Source: Arabidopsis thaliana
Taxonomy: Eukaryota; Streptophyta; Magnoliopsida; Brassicales; Brassicaceae
Assembly: GCF_000001735.4 (NCBI RefSeq)
Contig: NC_003076.8
Span: forward strand, 24,183,835-24,247,834
Length of the DNA: 64,000 nucleotides
Direction: 5' to 3'
The notes under the pieces were generated by a model. That model had not been told where the DNA came from. It saw nothing but the letters and a program-made list of their open reading frames with translations, and searched no databases. The stretch's first letter is position 1; every line of letters begins with the position of its first letter. The position numbers and the translations under genes were made by a program. Of the stretch, positions 48,561 through 59,694 are shown in pieces.

Positions 48561-49189
48561 TTCTGGCATGAAGAGAGGTTTCTGCTTTGTTGGATCTGCT
48601 CTGGTTGGTCCCGATTCCCAAGTGAGTGGAAAATTCATACTCAAAAACTGCTTCCGCTGCTGCTGCGCATATAGGATCAGTTCTCATACCAAAGATGCAG
48701 GCCCCTAACATAGATTCCCCAAGAGCTTAAAAGGTACTGAATCATTTTCTTCTATAATATGTGATTTTGGTTTATCCATTCGTTTATAATGTGTGAATTT
48801 GACTTTTGCAGGAGCAAGGATGTTAAATTGTCAATGTTTGGGTGCTTGGATAAATTTTGATTTCTGCTGATGATTGGTTTCGTCGGAATTCTGGCAAATT
48901 TTGAGGGTCCAACGATGATAGAGGTAGAAGTTGCGCTCTGATTTTTTGGTTCTTATATAAAGTTGTAAATGAATTTAGTTATAAAAAACAGTGAAGCTTT
49001 TAAAAGTATTCTATGAAAATTCAAATTGTTATTGCAAAACTTTCACAAAATCTTTATTTCGTTTTTCAAATTTTATAACTCTTCTTCATAAAAACCCGAA
49101 AAACCTTTCTTACAAGAGTTATGTAACTACCTTAAAACCAAACAATTTATGTATTATAACTAGTTTGAGACATAAACACAGAGTTATAA
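48561..49189. other. Convergent 3' ends of the CNOT4-like gene and APUM19
   Basis: 3' UTR of the CNOT4-like gene, perhaps spliced (AAAAG|GTACTG near 48732, GCAG near 48812). 49010-49190 is the APUM19 3' flank and matches the APUM18 3' flank in inverse orientation. Confidence 0.5.
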
Positions 49190-50173
49190 TCAGCAACGAA
49201 GCCTAAATGTGTCCAAGATGTTTGCAATGTTGTTTCCGTGAGATCTACGCAAGAGATGGATAAAAGGCATGAGCTTCTGCACCAAACCCCAAAACAGATC
49301 CATCCTCATCTCCTTTGTGAATCTCAGTGCCTTGACCACCACGAAATTCCCAAACTCATTCCTCGCCAGCCTCATCAACCTGTCTCCATCGCAACCCAAA
49401 AGCTCCACAACCACCACAACCATTGACTCCTCCACCTCCAAAAGCTTCTCCACGATGTAGCTTCCATACTTCTTAAACGATAGCTCAATGCACTGACCAT
49501 AAAGATTAACGGCGATGTTGTGAATGCAACGCGAGTCATACAGTGTAAGCACATGTTGGACCACAAAGTTCCCTGAAGCATCGTTGCTTAGCCGGAGAGC
49601 GTTGGATACGACCAATTCTAGTAGCTGATCTCTGTAGTAAGGATCGTCAGCGTCGGTTATGATATCATTGAGCGCGATGCAGCCGTGCTGGTCACACGCT
49701 AGGTCGAGAGCGTGGTAGAGAATGCGCTCGTACAATGCCTTTTTCATCACCTTGTCGAAAACGACCATGGCTCGTATCGTCACGTAGGATGCGTATTTGT
49801 CGGTCGTGATGTGGAGGAAGCGGCGCAAGATAGCGGCACAGAAGAAGGCGTCCACGTCATCTGATTTGCCGAGGAGCTTCTGCACGCGTCTCGAGCCGAA
49901 CTTGGTTGTGACGATCGACATGAAGTAATCGGAGTCAGACGTAAGCAACGAGGCCATCCTCTGAAGCTCTGTTTTGTCTGACTTTGAGATCATCTCTTTA
50001 AAGTAAGACACACCATCGCCGTCAGTCATTAGGTTGAACAGAGCTGCGTGCAAGGGCGTGGCGGAGGCGCGTGGGGCGAATCCAGAAGGAGGAATGTAAC
50101 CGGAGGTTTCTGTAGGGTTTGGTAAAGCATTGAACATGGTCGACATTGAAAAGGTATTATCGGAGACTGCCAT
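49190..50173 (-). CDS. APUM19: Pumilio/PUF RNA-binding protein, APUM19
   Basis: Intronless, 327 aa, about 96 percent identical to APUM18 by my count (14 differences). Seven of them lie in the first 30 residues and five in the last 40. From about residue 63 to 285 only one change was seen (A to V in ELVVSN), and the DNA of that part is nearly identical too. The same seven Pumilio repeats are present. The promoter and TATA box (50287-50294) also match APUM18. It is the inverted partner of a pair 30 kb apart; both copies are intact, so this is a functional duplicate rather than a pseudogene. At5g60180. Confidence 0.95.
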   Translation of the reverse strand: MAVSDNTFSMSTMFNALPNPTETSGYIPPSGFAPRASATPLHAALFNLMTDGDGVSYFKEMISKSDKTELQRMASLLTSDSDYFMSIVTTKFGSRRVQKLLGKSDDVDAFFCAAILRRFLHITTDKYASYVTIRAMVVFDKVMKKALYERILYHALDLACDQHGCIALNDIITDADDPYYRDQLLELVVSNALRLSNDASGNFVVQHVLTLYDSRCIHNIAVNLYGQCIELSFKKYGSYIVEKLLEVEESMVVVVVELLGCDGDRLMRLARNEFGNFVVVKALRFTKEMRMDLFWGLVQKLMPFIHLLRRSHGNNIANILDTFRLRC

Positions 50174-51484
50174 TGATGTATTTCTTGATCTACAGAAATT
50201 TCTCTAGAAAAGGGTTTAATCAGTTTGTGTGATTTTGGAGAAGTATGAGAGATTTGTGAATGAGAGATCTGTGGTGATGCGTAGAGTATTTATAGAAAAG
50301 TTAGGGCTTTTGTTTTTCTAGTTACAATTACACAACTCGGATTCCTACCAGGAAAAGGAAACTTATTTGGTGGAGTATCCTTTTTTCTTTGTGTTTTAAT
50401 AATAATAATCTATCTGAGAAAAATGGAAAAAAGTAGAATTTTTCTGTAAAACGACAATATTTAGGCACGAAAATCAAATTAAAAAAGGAAAAGTAGGAAG
50501 GAGATCGTAAATTTGATCCCGTAAATTCGAAGGGTATTAGAAGGGTATAATCGTCATCTGCCATTGCCTCTTTTTCGAGGTCAACATCGGCTCATTGACG
50601 AATGACGACTGTGAATAGAAGATACTGATACGAACGAAACTTCGGCCCACATTGGGTTTATGGGCCCAATATAATATATATACGATTCATTTTCTTCTCG
50701 CAGTTTGTTTTCTCCTCTTGTTGCTGGGTTCTCTTCTCGCTAAAAACCCAGATTGCAGCAGTTTTGTCAAGTGGCGGATTACTGGAGTAGCAAGCAGAAT
50801 CTTTCAGGTAATTGATGATTTACGTGTTTTCTCCTGCTCAAATCAAGATATATTGTGAATGAATCTTTAGGCAGTTTCTTTCCTCTGATCGAGTCTTTGT
50901 TTTCTGTCAATAATCGAATTCGAGAATCGCTGCTTTTATCTGGTTGTATTTGTTCGGAGAAATTTGATCCTTGCTTGTAGATATTGTAAGAACAATTTGT
51001 GATACACTCAAACTGTTCGATAAAATGCCTGAACGAAACTTTGCTTCTTTTGCAATCTTTGATGCGAAGTATGAAATAATATTTTCTTGAGCATATAGGT
51101 TGATGCAATTAGGTGATCTAAATTTCCAATATCAAACTGATGACGTTTACATATTCCCTGGGAATTGTCAGCTGTTCATCAATAGCATTTTCTAGTTAGC
51201 CTTTATGCTTGACATTAAGATCTCATGTTACTGATAACGTTCTAGCTCGTGGTTAGAATGAACAAGAAGCAGTTCTAGCTTAAGCTAAAGACAAGGTTGC
51301 TTATTGACAAAGCAATTCATCTTTTTGAATCTTTCGATCCCTTACTCACTTTTGTGTGCGTTTACTACTTTCTGAGAATTCATCTTTTCACAATTTGTAT
51401 TTTGGCTTAACAGATTTCATTTTTGTAAATTGCAGAGTTTCTGGATTCTCCGGTGTAGCCAGTTGAAGCTTATCAGTATACGCT
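50174..51484. other. Divergent promoter of APUM19 and DEN1, with DEN1 5' UTR intron
   Basis: 50174-50370 is the APUM19 leader and promoter, homologous to 17930-18119. The DEN1 leader lies at about 50660-50807 and is followed by a probable 5' UTR intron 50808-51435 (CAG|GTAATTG ... TTGCAG). No further gene was seen. Confidence 0.6.
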
Positions 51485-52165
51485 ATGGGAAATACTTCTG
51501 ATGACGACAAGATCCTCAGCTATGAAGATGTTGTCCTCAGGAGATCAGATTTGGACATCCTAAACGGACCCATTTTTCTAAACGATCGTGTTATCGAGTT
51601 CTACCTTAGCTTCTTATCCACGGTTCACAGTTCCACTACCATCTCGCTAATCCCTCCCTCCATTGCTTTCTGGATCTCAAACTGCCCGGACACCGAATAC
51701 CTCAAAGATTTCATGAAACCACTTAATTTGCGCGACAAAGACCTCCTGATACTCCCTGTAAACGACAATTCAAATGTCGAGGTAGCAGAAGGCGGATTAC
51801 ATTGGAGCTTACTCGTGTACTACAAAGAGGCCAACACGTTTGTCCATCACGATAGCTACATGGGAGTGAATAGATGGAGCGCGAAACAGCTCTTCAAGGC
51901 GGTTTCTCCGTTTGTGTCTAATGGAGATGCATCATACAAGGAATGCACTGATACACCACAGCAAAAGAATGGGTACGACTGCGGTGTTTTCCTTCTTGCT
52001 ACCGCTCGGGTAATATGTGAATGGTTCAGCTCTGGAGGAATGAAGAACCGGGATGAGCTGTGGTTTGCTAATGTGAAGGAGACTGTACCAGATCTGGTTA
52101 ACCATCTGAGAGAAGAGATTTTGGCGCTGATCAAGAAGTTGATGTCTGAGAGTGTGAGTAAGTGA
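51485..52165 (+). CDS. DEN1: NEDD8-specific cysteine protease (Ulp1/SENP8 type)
   Basis: Single coding exon, 226 aa. It is a C48 (Ulp1-like) peptidase with a full catalytic set: His106 (GGLHWSLLV), Asp123 (FVHHDSY), the oxyanion-hole Gln160 and Cys166 in QKNGYDCGVF. The short length without an N-terminal extension matches SENP8/DEN1 and not SUMO proteases, which are much longer. Known role of the Arabidopsis gene: deneddylase removing NEDD8/RUB from non-cullin proteins such as AXR1, in nucleus and cytosol. At5g60190. The start MGNTSDDDK is the first ATG after the leader intron. Confidence 0.94.
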   Translation: MGNTSDDDKILSYEDVVLRRSDLDILNGPIFLNDRVIEFYLSFLSTVHSSTTISLIPPSIAFWISNCPDTEYLKDFMKPLNLRDKDLLILPVNDNSNVEVAEGGLHWSLLVYYKEANTFVHHDSYMGVNRWSAKQLFKAVSPFVSNGDASYKECTDTPQQKNGYDCGVFLLATARVICEWFSSGGMKNRDELWFANVKETVPDLVNHLREEILALIKKLMSESVSK

Positions 52166-55100
52166 GAGATGGTTATTGAACGTGGTTAGATATTCCGGTT
52201 GGATGATTTTAACTGTTTTCCGGAACTTCAAACAGTTGATATTTTAACCGGTTGTTGAAATCAACTGTTTTACTCTATTTTAACTGGTAAAGTCAGAACA
52301 AGACTACTATTTGAGCCCATTGTTTTGGTGAGTCTAGGCCCAATTTCGTTCAGTGTAATAAAGTTAATATATAGGCCCACGAACAAGTGACGCGCATCTA
52401 CGTCATGACATCATTTTTTGAAATGTCATGACAAAATAATAAATAATCTCTAATACTGTAAAATGCAAAAGCGAAAAATTATCTGTAAAAATGATGAAAC
52501 TGTTTTTGTTTTTTCATCACATTTTCGGAATATAAATATTACCAAACAAAAATGGTGTTATTAAAAAAATTGTGTTAGAAGCACATAATGAAGGAATGAA
52601 AAAAAAAAAAAAATGAATAGAAAGAAAAACAAAAGATGGTGAAAACGAATCCATTTTCTGAAATCGAGAAACATTTTCACTAAAGTGGGAACAAAACAAA
52701 AGAAAGCTCCGAAGATTTTTAAAATAGTAAATAAAAAGAGAGATAGGTTCTGCATGGGAATCTACGCTTTGATGCTTTGCTTGAAAATGGAGGCAAGAAT
52801 ATTATGCGGGTCCCTTTGGAAATTGCGCCTCAAATCTCTAATCCTATCCTAAAATCTTCTGTTTATTCTATTTTATACACGTCTCTTTCTAGTTTACTGT
52901 TATAGTATAAATCTATCAACCAGTATGAGAGAGGACTACATGTTTAAATAAGCATGCAAGGCTAACATAAAATGAAAACTAAAACTGTACTATACAAAAA
53001 CAGTTTTTTTTTTTTCTTTTGGTACGAATGATATACAATTGAAAAACTAGCTTATTAAATACTATTTTAGAATGTAGTTTCTCTTCGTATTTGAGGATAT
53101 AAGATTAGGACTATGTACAAGCAAACTAGAGTAACATAAAACTTGGCTCTATAATTTTGTTTTTTGTCAGAGATCATTTGGAAATAGATAGATTTGGCTA
53201 TGAATTTAAAAAAAGAAAAGAAAATAAAAAAGTGAAAGTATTCAAATTGAAACACTGACTGTGAGTGAGACAGCACATGCCAAGCAAAACCTAATCAGGG
53301 GGCTGCGACCACTTATCATTCTTCCTTCTTTCCTCGATTTCCACCAAAATTATTCCATTCTCATTCCGCCACGTGTCATCCCGTTTGCCGACATATGGGT
53401 CCCAATTGTACCGCCGGCCAATCACTCTGTCGTTGGTTCCGTTTTTTCTTATTTCTTTTGCTTTAGAAACGTTTATTTCAGAAATTAGGGTTTCTTATTT
53501 GCTTCACTTGTCATTTGCAGGTACTATTCGTGTGGTAGTTCATCAAGGATACTATCCAGAGTACATTTTAAGTATTTTTCCTTTATAAAATTGTAATCCA
53601 ATCACGTATATGACCAAAGTTATGACTTTACTTGTTTACAAAAAATTCTTTAAAAATACCACAATAGTATTCAGATTGAGTTCCACTACTTTTTTTTTTT
53701 TTTTGGTGTTCTACTTCCATATACATAATTTCTTCCTACAAATTTCTAGGCCATCTCTTGTTTCCTATCATTGGTGCAAAATAGAAGACAAATAATTGTT
53801 CCAGTTATATCAACTTTGGTCAATTTTAACGTTAGTTTACCCATTATTATTCTCATTAGTCTTAAATTTTGTAGTGTATATACCAATTAACGATCATTAT
53901 ATTTTTTTAAACCATAATTATGAGATGGACCAACTTGATGCAGTCATTGATTTAATCAAAAGTAGTAATAAAGTTTTTCGACTTCATCAATTGCCTAGAC
54001 CATCAAACCAAACACCATCCTTACCAAAAAATCAAACCAAACACCATTACACCAACGGTATAATTAATCATCTAAAATAATTAGAATTAAAATTATCACA
54101 TTCTAATGAAATTATAAGTATTAACTTAGGATGTATGAAACCAAAGTTGTAGACTAAACATCCGAATTAGCATTAGGTCGAATAGGAATTTTCTAAAAGT
54201 GTTATATTGGTGTAAACAATATAACACTTACAGTAACGATCAACAAAAATTACAGTAACGATCACTCTATAAACTATAATAAAAATGACTAGTACCATCA
54301 TGTCGAGATAGATTGCAATATGATTCATATATATGATGACATGAGAGAGAGCTCTCTTATCTATACGATCTGCTTTAACTTCTTTTTATTGCCCATGAAA
54401 TTCTAGTTTTGTCACTTGTTGTCTTAAGACACATTATAAAGCAACTGAAAATATTATAACTTTGACTGGTCAACCCAAAACTCAATGTCTTTTTCTTCCA
54501 TTCCTATTTTCCAGTGGTCCCACCACTTCAGTTATTATAATGTTCGATTCCTGAATTTATGATTTTGAATGGAAGATTCGTGTTATGGATCACACTCTCA
54601 TTCCTGTTTCTTCATCTCCACTTCTTTCGAAAATTGATCTATGTTAAGATTTATAAATTAGTTTGGTATTAACCTGTATACATTTGTCTTTTAAACCTGC
54701 CAATATAATTCTTTTGAATTACGTTCTTGCCTGTTTAAAAGTTTGGTGGTCATCAAATTTTTGGCTTAATATCGTTTCGATTTGGTATGAATTGAATAGA
54801 ATAAACCAAGTCATTGGATGATGTACAATTAGGTTTCTCCATTTCGCTATTAGTAAACTAAATGATTAAAAGGTGTCTGAACTGTTAGTGCTAAGAAAAA
54901 GACTTAGTGCTATAATATTTTTAATAAACACAAATCATTTACATAAATTGAACTTAAAATTTAAAGATGGCCATCATTATTGGGATAAAATTTGGGAGCC
55001 ACAAGTAGGTAGGGTCCAAAGGGAAAATATCCATATAATGATCATCATCAGTTATATTTGGAGACCAATGATTGTTTGTGAATGGATCACTAAATTGTTG

Positions 55101-57243
55101 TAAAAAAGAGAAAGAACGAATGAATCACTATTTTCCTGGCGGGAATTGGTAATAACAAAATGATTTTTTTTTTTTTTCCATCCTATCAAACATGAAACGA
55201 AAGAAAGAGTATAGTAAGTGGGATTTATTGAATGATTGATCCGTCTCTAGCTACTTCCATTGTCACATTAACGTTTTCGTTTTCGTAGTAAACAAAGAAA
55301 CATGTTTTCAACTAAGTAGTAAGACAGAAGAAAAAAATTCTAGAGGAACAAGTAACGATCTTATTATGATATATACTAACATGGGTTACTCATTTTTTTT
55401 CTCCACGACACAAGATTTAACATAAATCGTATACTATATAAAGATTACGTAAACAATAATATAAAATATACTGTATAATGTTTTGTGTGGATATGGTCCT
55501 TAGACCAAATCTCGGTCTTTCATAGAAGTCTCTTTCCCGAAAACCAATGTGGTAGTGTGATTTGTGTCTCTATGAACTTTAGATCCCCATCAGATAATGC
55601 GAGCACATCATGAGCTACACATTGTCCGGCATATTCTTTGCTTTTACTTCATCATGTGTTCTATTTACATATATACTTATGATTATTTATAAAACAATGT
55701 AAGCGTATATTATATCCACAATTTTTTAATTTAGATTTCAGAGTAGAATTGTAGTTTTATTCAACAAATTATATAAAGTATAATAGAGTATAAATTTAGA
55801 ATGAACAAAAAATTGTAGCCCAATATGTCTTGACAAAAATAGAAACATTTGTGGTCCTATCAAATAAAGAGTGTTGGTCCAAGATGATTTTTTTTTCTTT
55901 TTGACAGCAATGACATTATATTTGCTTGATTTTGAAATATATGTGTTTAAAATTAAGGCAATGGGAATATGGAGGACAAATTTAAAATCTCTTTGGTAAA
56001 ATTTTCGATAAAAGAAACAAGACATTATCGAATATTTTTTATGCGCTTTACAATTCACATAATCCTATCAAATCACATAAAGAAACCAACTCGACAAATA
56101 CAAATTTTAGTATTAAAACACTTGATTTTGCTTTAAACATCGAATTAGAATGTACTCATATATGACTGATCGAAATAGAAAATCACATATATTTGTTCAA
56201 TCCTCTAGAGTACGAAGGAACGGTACGTTAGGGTCCACAAGGAAGAACAAGACATTGCGATGAGTATGGGACCCTGGTGGTGACAACTCAACGGACCATT
56301 GAGACAGCAACACAGAAATGACAAAGAAGTTGAGTGCGTGGGAATCCGACGTCGAACATTATCTCTCATCCATCATCGTACGGTTACTATTCATCTTAAT
56401 CAAATAGATCCGATTTCACATTATTGATAACGATTGCAAGTTTGCAACTCAACATTTTTTTATTTTTTTTTATCGCTTGAAGAAATTGACCGATACATTA
56501 TTGTGGAATGTGGAGTGACGAAGCAAGCTTAGTACATATTATATCAGACTATAGTTATAGATTTTAAGCTACAAAGGTTTTATATAGATCTCAAGTTTTT
56601 GATGTGGTTATAGGTTTATAGCTTTACTCATAACACTACAATTGAGTAGTAAGTTTAGTTGTTTTTATGAGATTATATAGTAAAAAGATTTGGTAAATGT
56701 TATATAAAAAAAATTATGAGAATTAATTTACACTAGAAAATATATTTTAAAACTTACTTCATTTTCAAATTTTAGATATCAAATCATACAAAATGTTGTT
56801 TTATGAAACTAATTAATATATAACCTTGTTTGAAGTAGCAATTTTTAACAAGTCTTCAAACATTAATATATGAAGAGATAATAACATTATTAGGTTATAC
56901 TAATTTCCACAGGCTATCAAATGTAGATTTTTTGTTCGCATTATAAATTTTTTAATAAACGGCGGCTTTATGTCTGTTCCAAGTCACGTTCCGAATTGGT
57001 TCACATTATTCTTCTTAGCATTGTTTGAAATATTAAACTAATAATATGAGATCGAGGCCACAACAACAATTGTGTGTCTCTCTCCTCCCACATTCCCATC
57101 CCATGTATATATACAGATGCTTGGCTTTTCCTTTTGCTTCACTTTTAATTTCTACTCATATCCATCATTCTCTCTGATCTCAAGAAATAATCTCAAATCT
57201 CTTACACTCATAGTCTTCAAGCAACTTCTCAGATTCAGCTCTT
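52166..57243. other. 5-kb AT-rich spacer upstream of DOF5.3
   Basis: The 3' UTR of DEN1 at the left, the DOF5.3 promoter at the right. A less AT-rich island at 53270-53530 has CCACGTGTC, CCGACA, CCGCCGGCCAATCAC and a leader-like stretch. Elsewhere there are homopolymer runs (52600-52612, 53690-53704, 55158-55178). A TATA box TATATATA is at 57106-57113. No convincing gene or RNA was found. Confidence 0.5.
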
Positions 57244-58117
57244 ATGGATCATTTGTTACAACACCAGGTAAACTACAATTCAAGATCCACAGTATCTAAC
57301 ATCTTGATGTGTTTTGTTAATTTGTCTAATTAAGAATCTTGATGTGTTTATTTTTTCTCTTTTAAAGGATGTTTTTGGGAATTATAACAAAGCAAGAGAA
57401 GCAATGGGACTATCATATTCATCAAACCCAACACCGTTAGATAACGACCAGAAGAAACCTTCTCCTGCAACGGCTGTGACAAGGCCACAGCCTCCGGAGC
57501 TAGCTCTCAGGTGTCCACGTTGCGACTCAACAAACACAAAGTTTTGTTACTACAACAACTACAGTCTCACTCAGCCTCGCTACTTCTGCAAATCATGCCG
57601 GAGATATTGGACTAAAGGTGGAACTCTAAGGAACATCCCCGTGGGTGGAGGCTGCCGGAAAAACAAACGATCCACATCTTCGGCTGCAAGAAGCCTCAGA
57701 ACCACTCCAGAACCGGCGTCCCACGACGGGAAAGTCTTCTCGGCGGCAGGTTTTAATGGGTATAGTAACAATGAACATATTGATCTGAGCTTAGCCTTTG
57801 CCTTGCTGAACAAACAACATCCGGGGAGTTCTTCACAGCTAGGGTTTCATTCAGAACTCGGTAGCTCTCATCAGTCTGACATGGAAGGTATGTTTGGGAC
57901 AAGCCAACAAAAAGAGAACGCTACTTATGCGTTTGGTAACGGGAGCAGCGGTTTGGGTGATCCAAGCAGAGTCTTATGGGGATTTCCATGGCAGATGAAT
58001 GGAGAGAGCTTTGGAATGATGAACATAGGAGGAGGTGGTGGTCATGTAGATCAGATTGATTCAGGGAGAGAGATGTGGACCAATATGAACTACATTAATT
58101 CTGGTGCTTTAATGTAG
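57244..58117 (+). CDS. DOF5.3: Dof zinc-finger transcription factor DOF5.3 (TMO6)
   Basis: Two exons: 57244-57267 (MDHLLQHQ) and 57368-58117, giving 257 aa. The Dof domain has Cys57, Cys60, Cys82 and Cys85 in the C-X2-C-X21-C-X2-C arrangement, with [22 protein letters not shown] after it; it binds AAAG-core DNA. The C-terminus is Gly/Ser-rich ([22 protein letters not shown]). Known role of this gene: TARGET OF MONOPTEROS 6, a nuclear factor acting in embryonic provascular cells and in the early phloem/procambium network downstream of auxin. At5g60200. The short first exon separated by a 100-bp intron is typical of this Dof subgroup. Confidence 0.95.
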
Positions 58118-59694
58118 TTCAAAATTAAAACCCCAATATTATTTGGGTTTTGATTTAGGGTTTGAATTTCATGTTTTTTAATGGGAGTAGAAAAGGGTGG
58201 TAGCTATTTTATGAAATGGTTAAGGAAGTATAGATATATTAGGGCTTCTTCAAAGAGTTTCAAACTTGCAAAATGGGGTTGGGGTAGTTCTTGTTTTCGA
58301 TTTCTGATCTAAATTGTTGAGTTTCTTTATTTGTATGTTCACTATGTTTAAATGAAACATTTCCTTTGTTGTTCTAATTTCTTAATTCATTTTTTCTAAA
58401 TTAAGTTTTACGAAATTCAAATGGCTTCTGGAATGAACAAAAAATGAAAATTTTATCAATGAAAGAATAGTTTACCATAGTATGGAATGTGTGGAATAAT
58501 TTACCATAATGGAATTGTGTGTTCAAACCCTAATCTCTCCCATTGAAACCTAATCATTATTTCTCCTATAAAAATCTGACATATAGAGGCTTCTTAATGG
58601 CTCGGTTAATAAGGTTGATGTTTCTACTTAATTGATTTAGTGACGTAAAGGATCAATCTTGGTAATGGTATATAATGTCAAATAAGTATTGGTATAATGT
58701 GGACTAATTAGTGCTATAATTAGTACTCTAATCAATATAAACGAGACAATTTTATAATTAAGAAATCGAAAGTGTAAGATTTAAAATGTAAATATTGAAT
58801 TTATTGAGTGAGAATGTAAGACCAGAAATGATGAGTAAGCAAACATCTCACCTAACCTAATTTTGCTTACATAGGCTAATTATAACACTTGAGAGAATGT
58901 TTTTATTATAAGATATCTTTGTTGGTTGGTAGTTTCTTTACACACAGATTCACGTGTTTATGTATATACAAACATGCATTCACATATATATACACACCTA
59001 AATGATTGAATAAATATGCCAGTAATATACTTATAATCGAAGCTAATTAATTACCCCAGCAAGTTAAACAATATACAATCGGAGCTTGTAGCATATTTGG
59101 CTTATACTAATGTTGTCATGGTATCGTAATTTATATCTTTGAAAAGATATATAATAAAAATAATAATATTTAAGAATAAACTATAACAACTTAACAAGGA
59201 ACATTCACATTTTATCAAAAAAAAAAAAAAAAAAACTACACGTTATCTGGAACATTAAAGATATTTTATTTCGTCTAGAGAGTCCAATATTGAATCTTCT
59301 ATAGGACCCATTGGGCTAAGGCCCACAATAACTCCAATCCTTCTAAAATTAACCAGAGGCTTTCGTGCCTTTGAATGATGTTAACAAGCCTAACTGGTTC
59401 CGTAATGACAGATTTAGTAGTTTCCCTCCAGAATACACTTAAACAACAAAAGTAAAATTACCACAGCTAAAAATCTTTGGAACATGTATTTTCCACAACA
59501 TTGTTCTCAAACTACTAATTCACATCGATACCGAAGTCACATGAGTTGCTCTTATAATCCAACTCCAAGTCGACGATACCTGAGAAGCAGAAACCGTGTT
59601 GGGGAAAGCAAAAGTTAGTTTCTTAAGCGAATTGAGAGAGACACTGACTAAAAATATAGAAGAGGTTACCTAATTATATTAAGTTATTCTCCAA
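58118..59694. other. Convergent 3' region of DOF5.3 and ICR5
   Basis: DOF5.3 3' UTR to about 58400, AT-rich spacer with an A run at about 59219-59235, then ICR5 3' UTR. No gene was found. Confidence 0.45.

Noticed and set aside
54873-55103. Isolated 76-aa frame in the spacer upstream of DOF5.3
   Set aside because: No homology recognised, AT-driven composition and no promoter or splice support.
52166-57243. Three TGTCTC/GAGACA auxin-response cores (55565, 56301, 57075) upstream of DOF5.3, a known MONOPTEROS target
   Set aside because: About two to three matches are expected by chance in 5 kb on both strands, and no paired or spaced arrangement was seen.
57117-57299. Upstream ATG overlapping the DOF5.3 start out of frame
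   Set aside because: It lies four bases after the TATA box and so most likely upstream of the transcription start.
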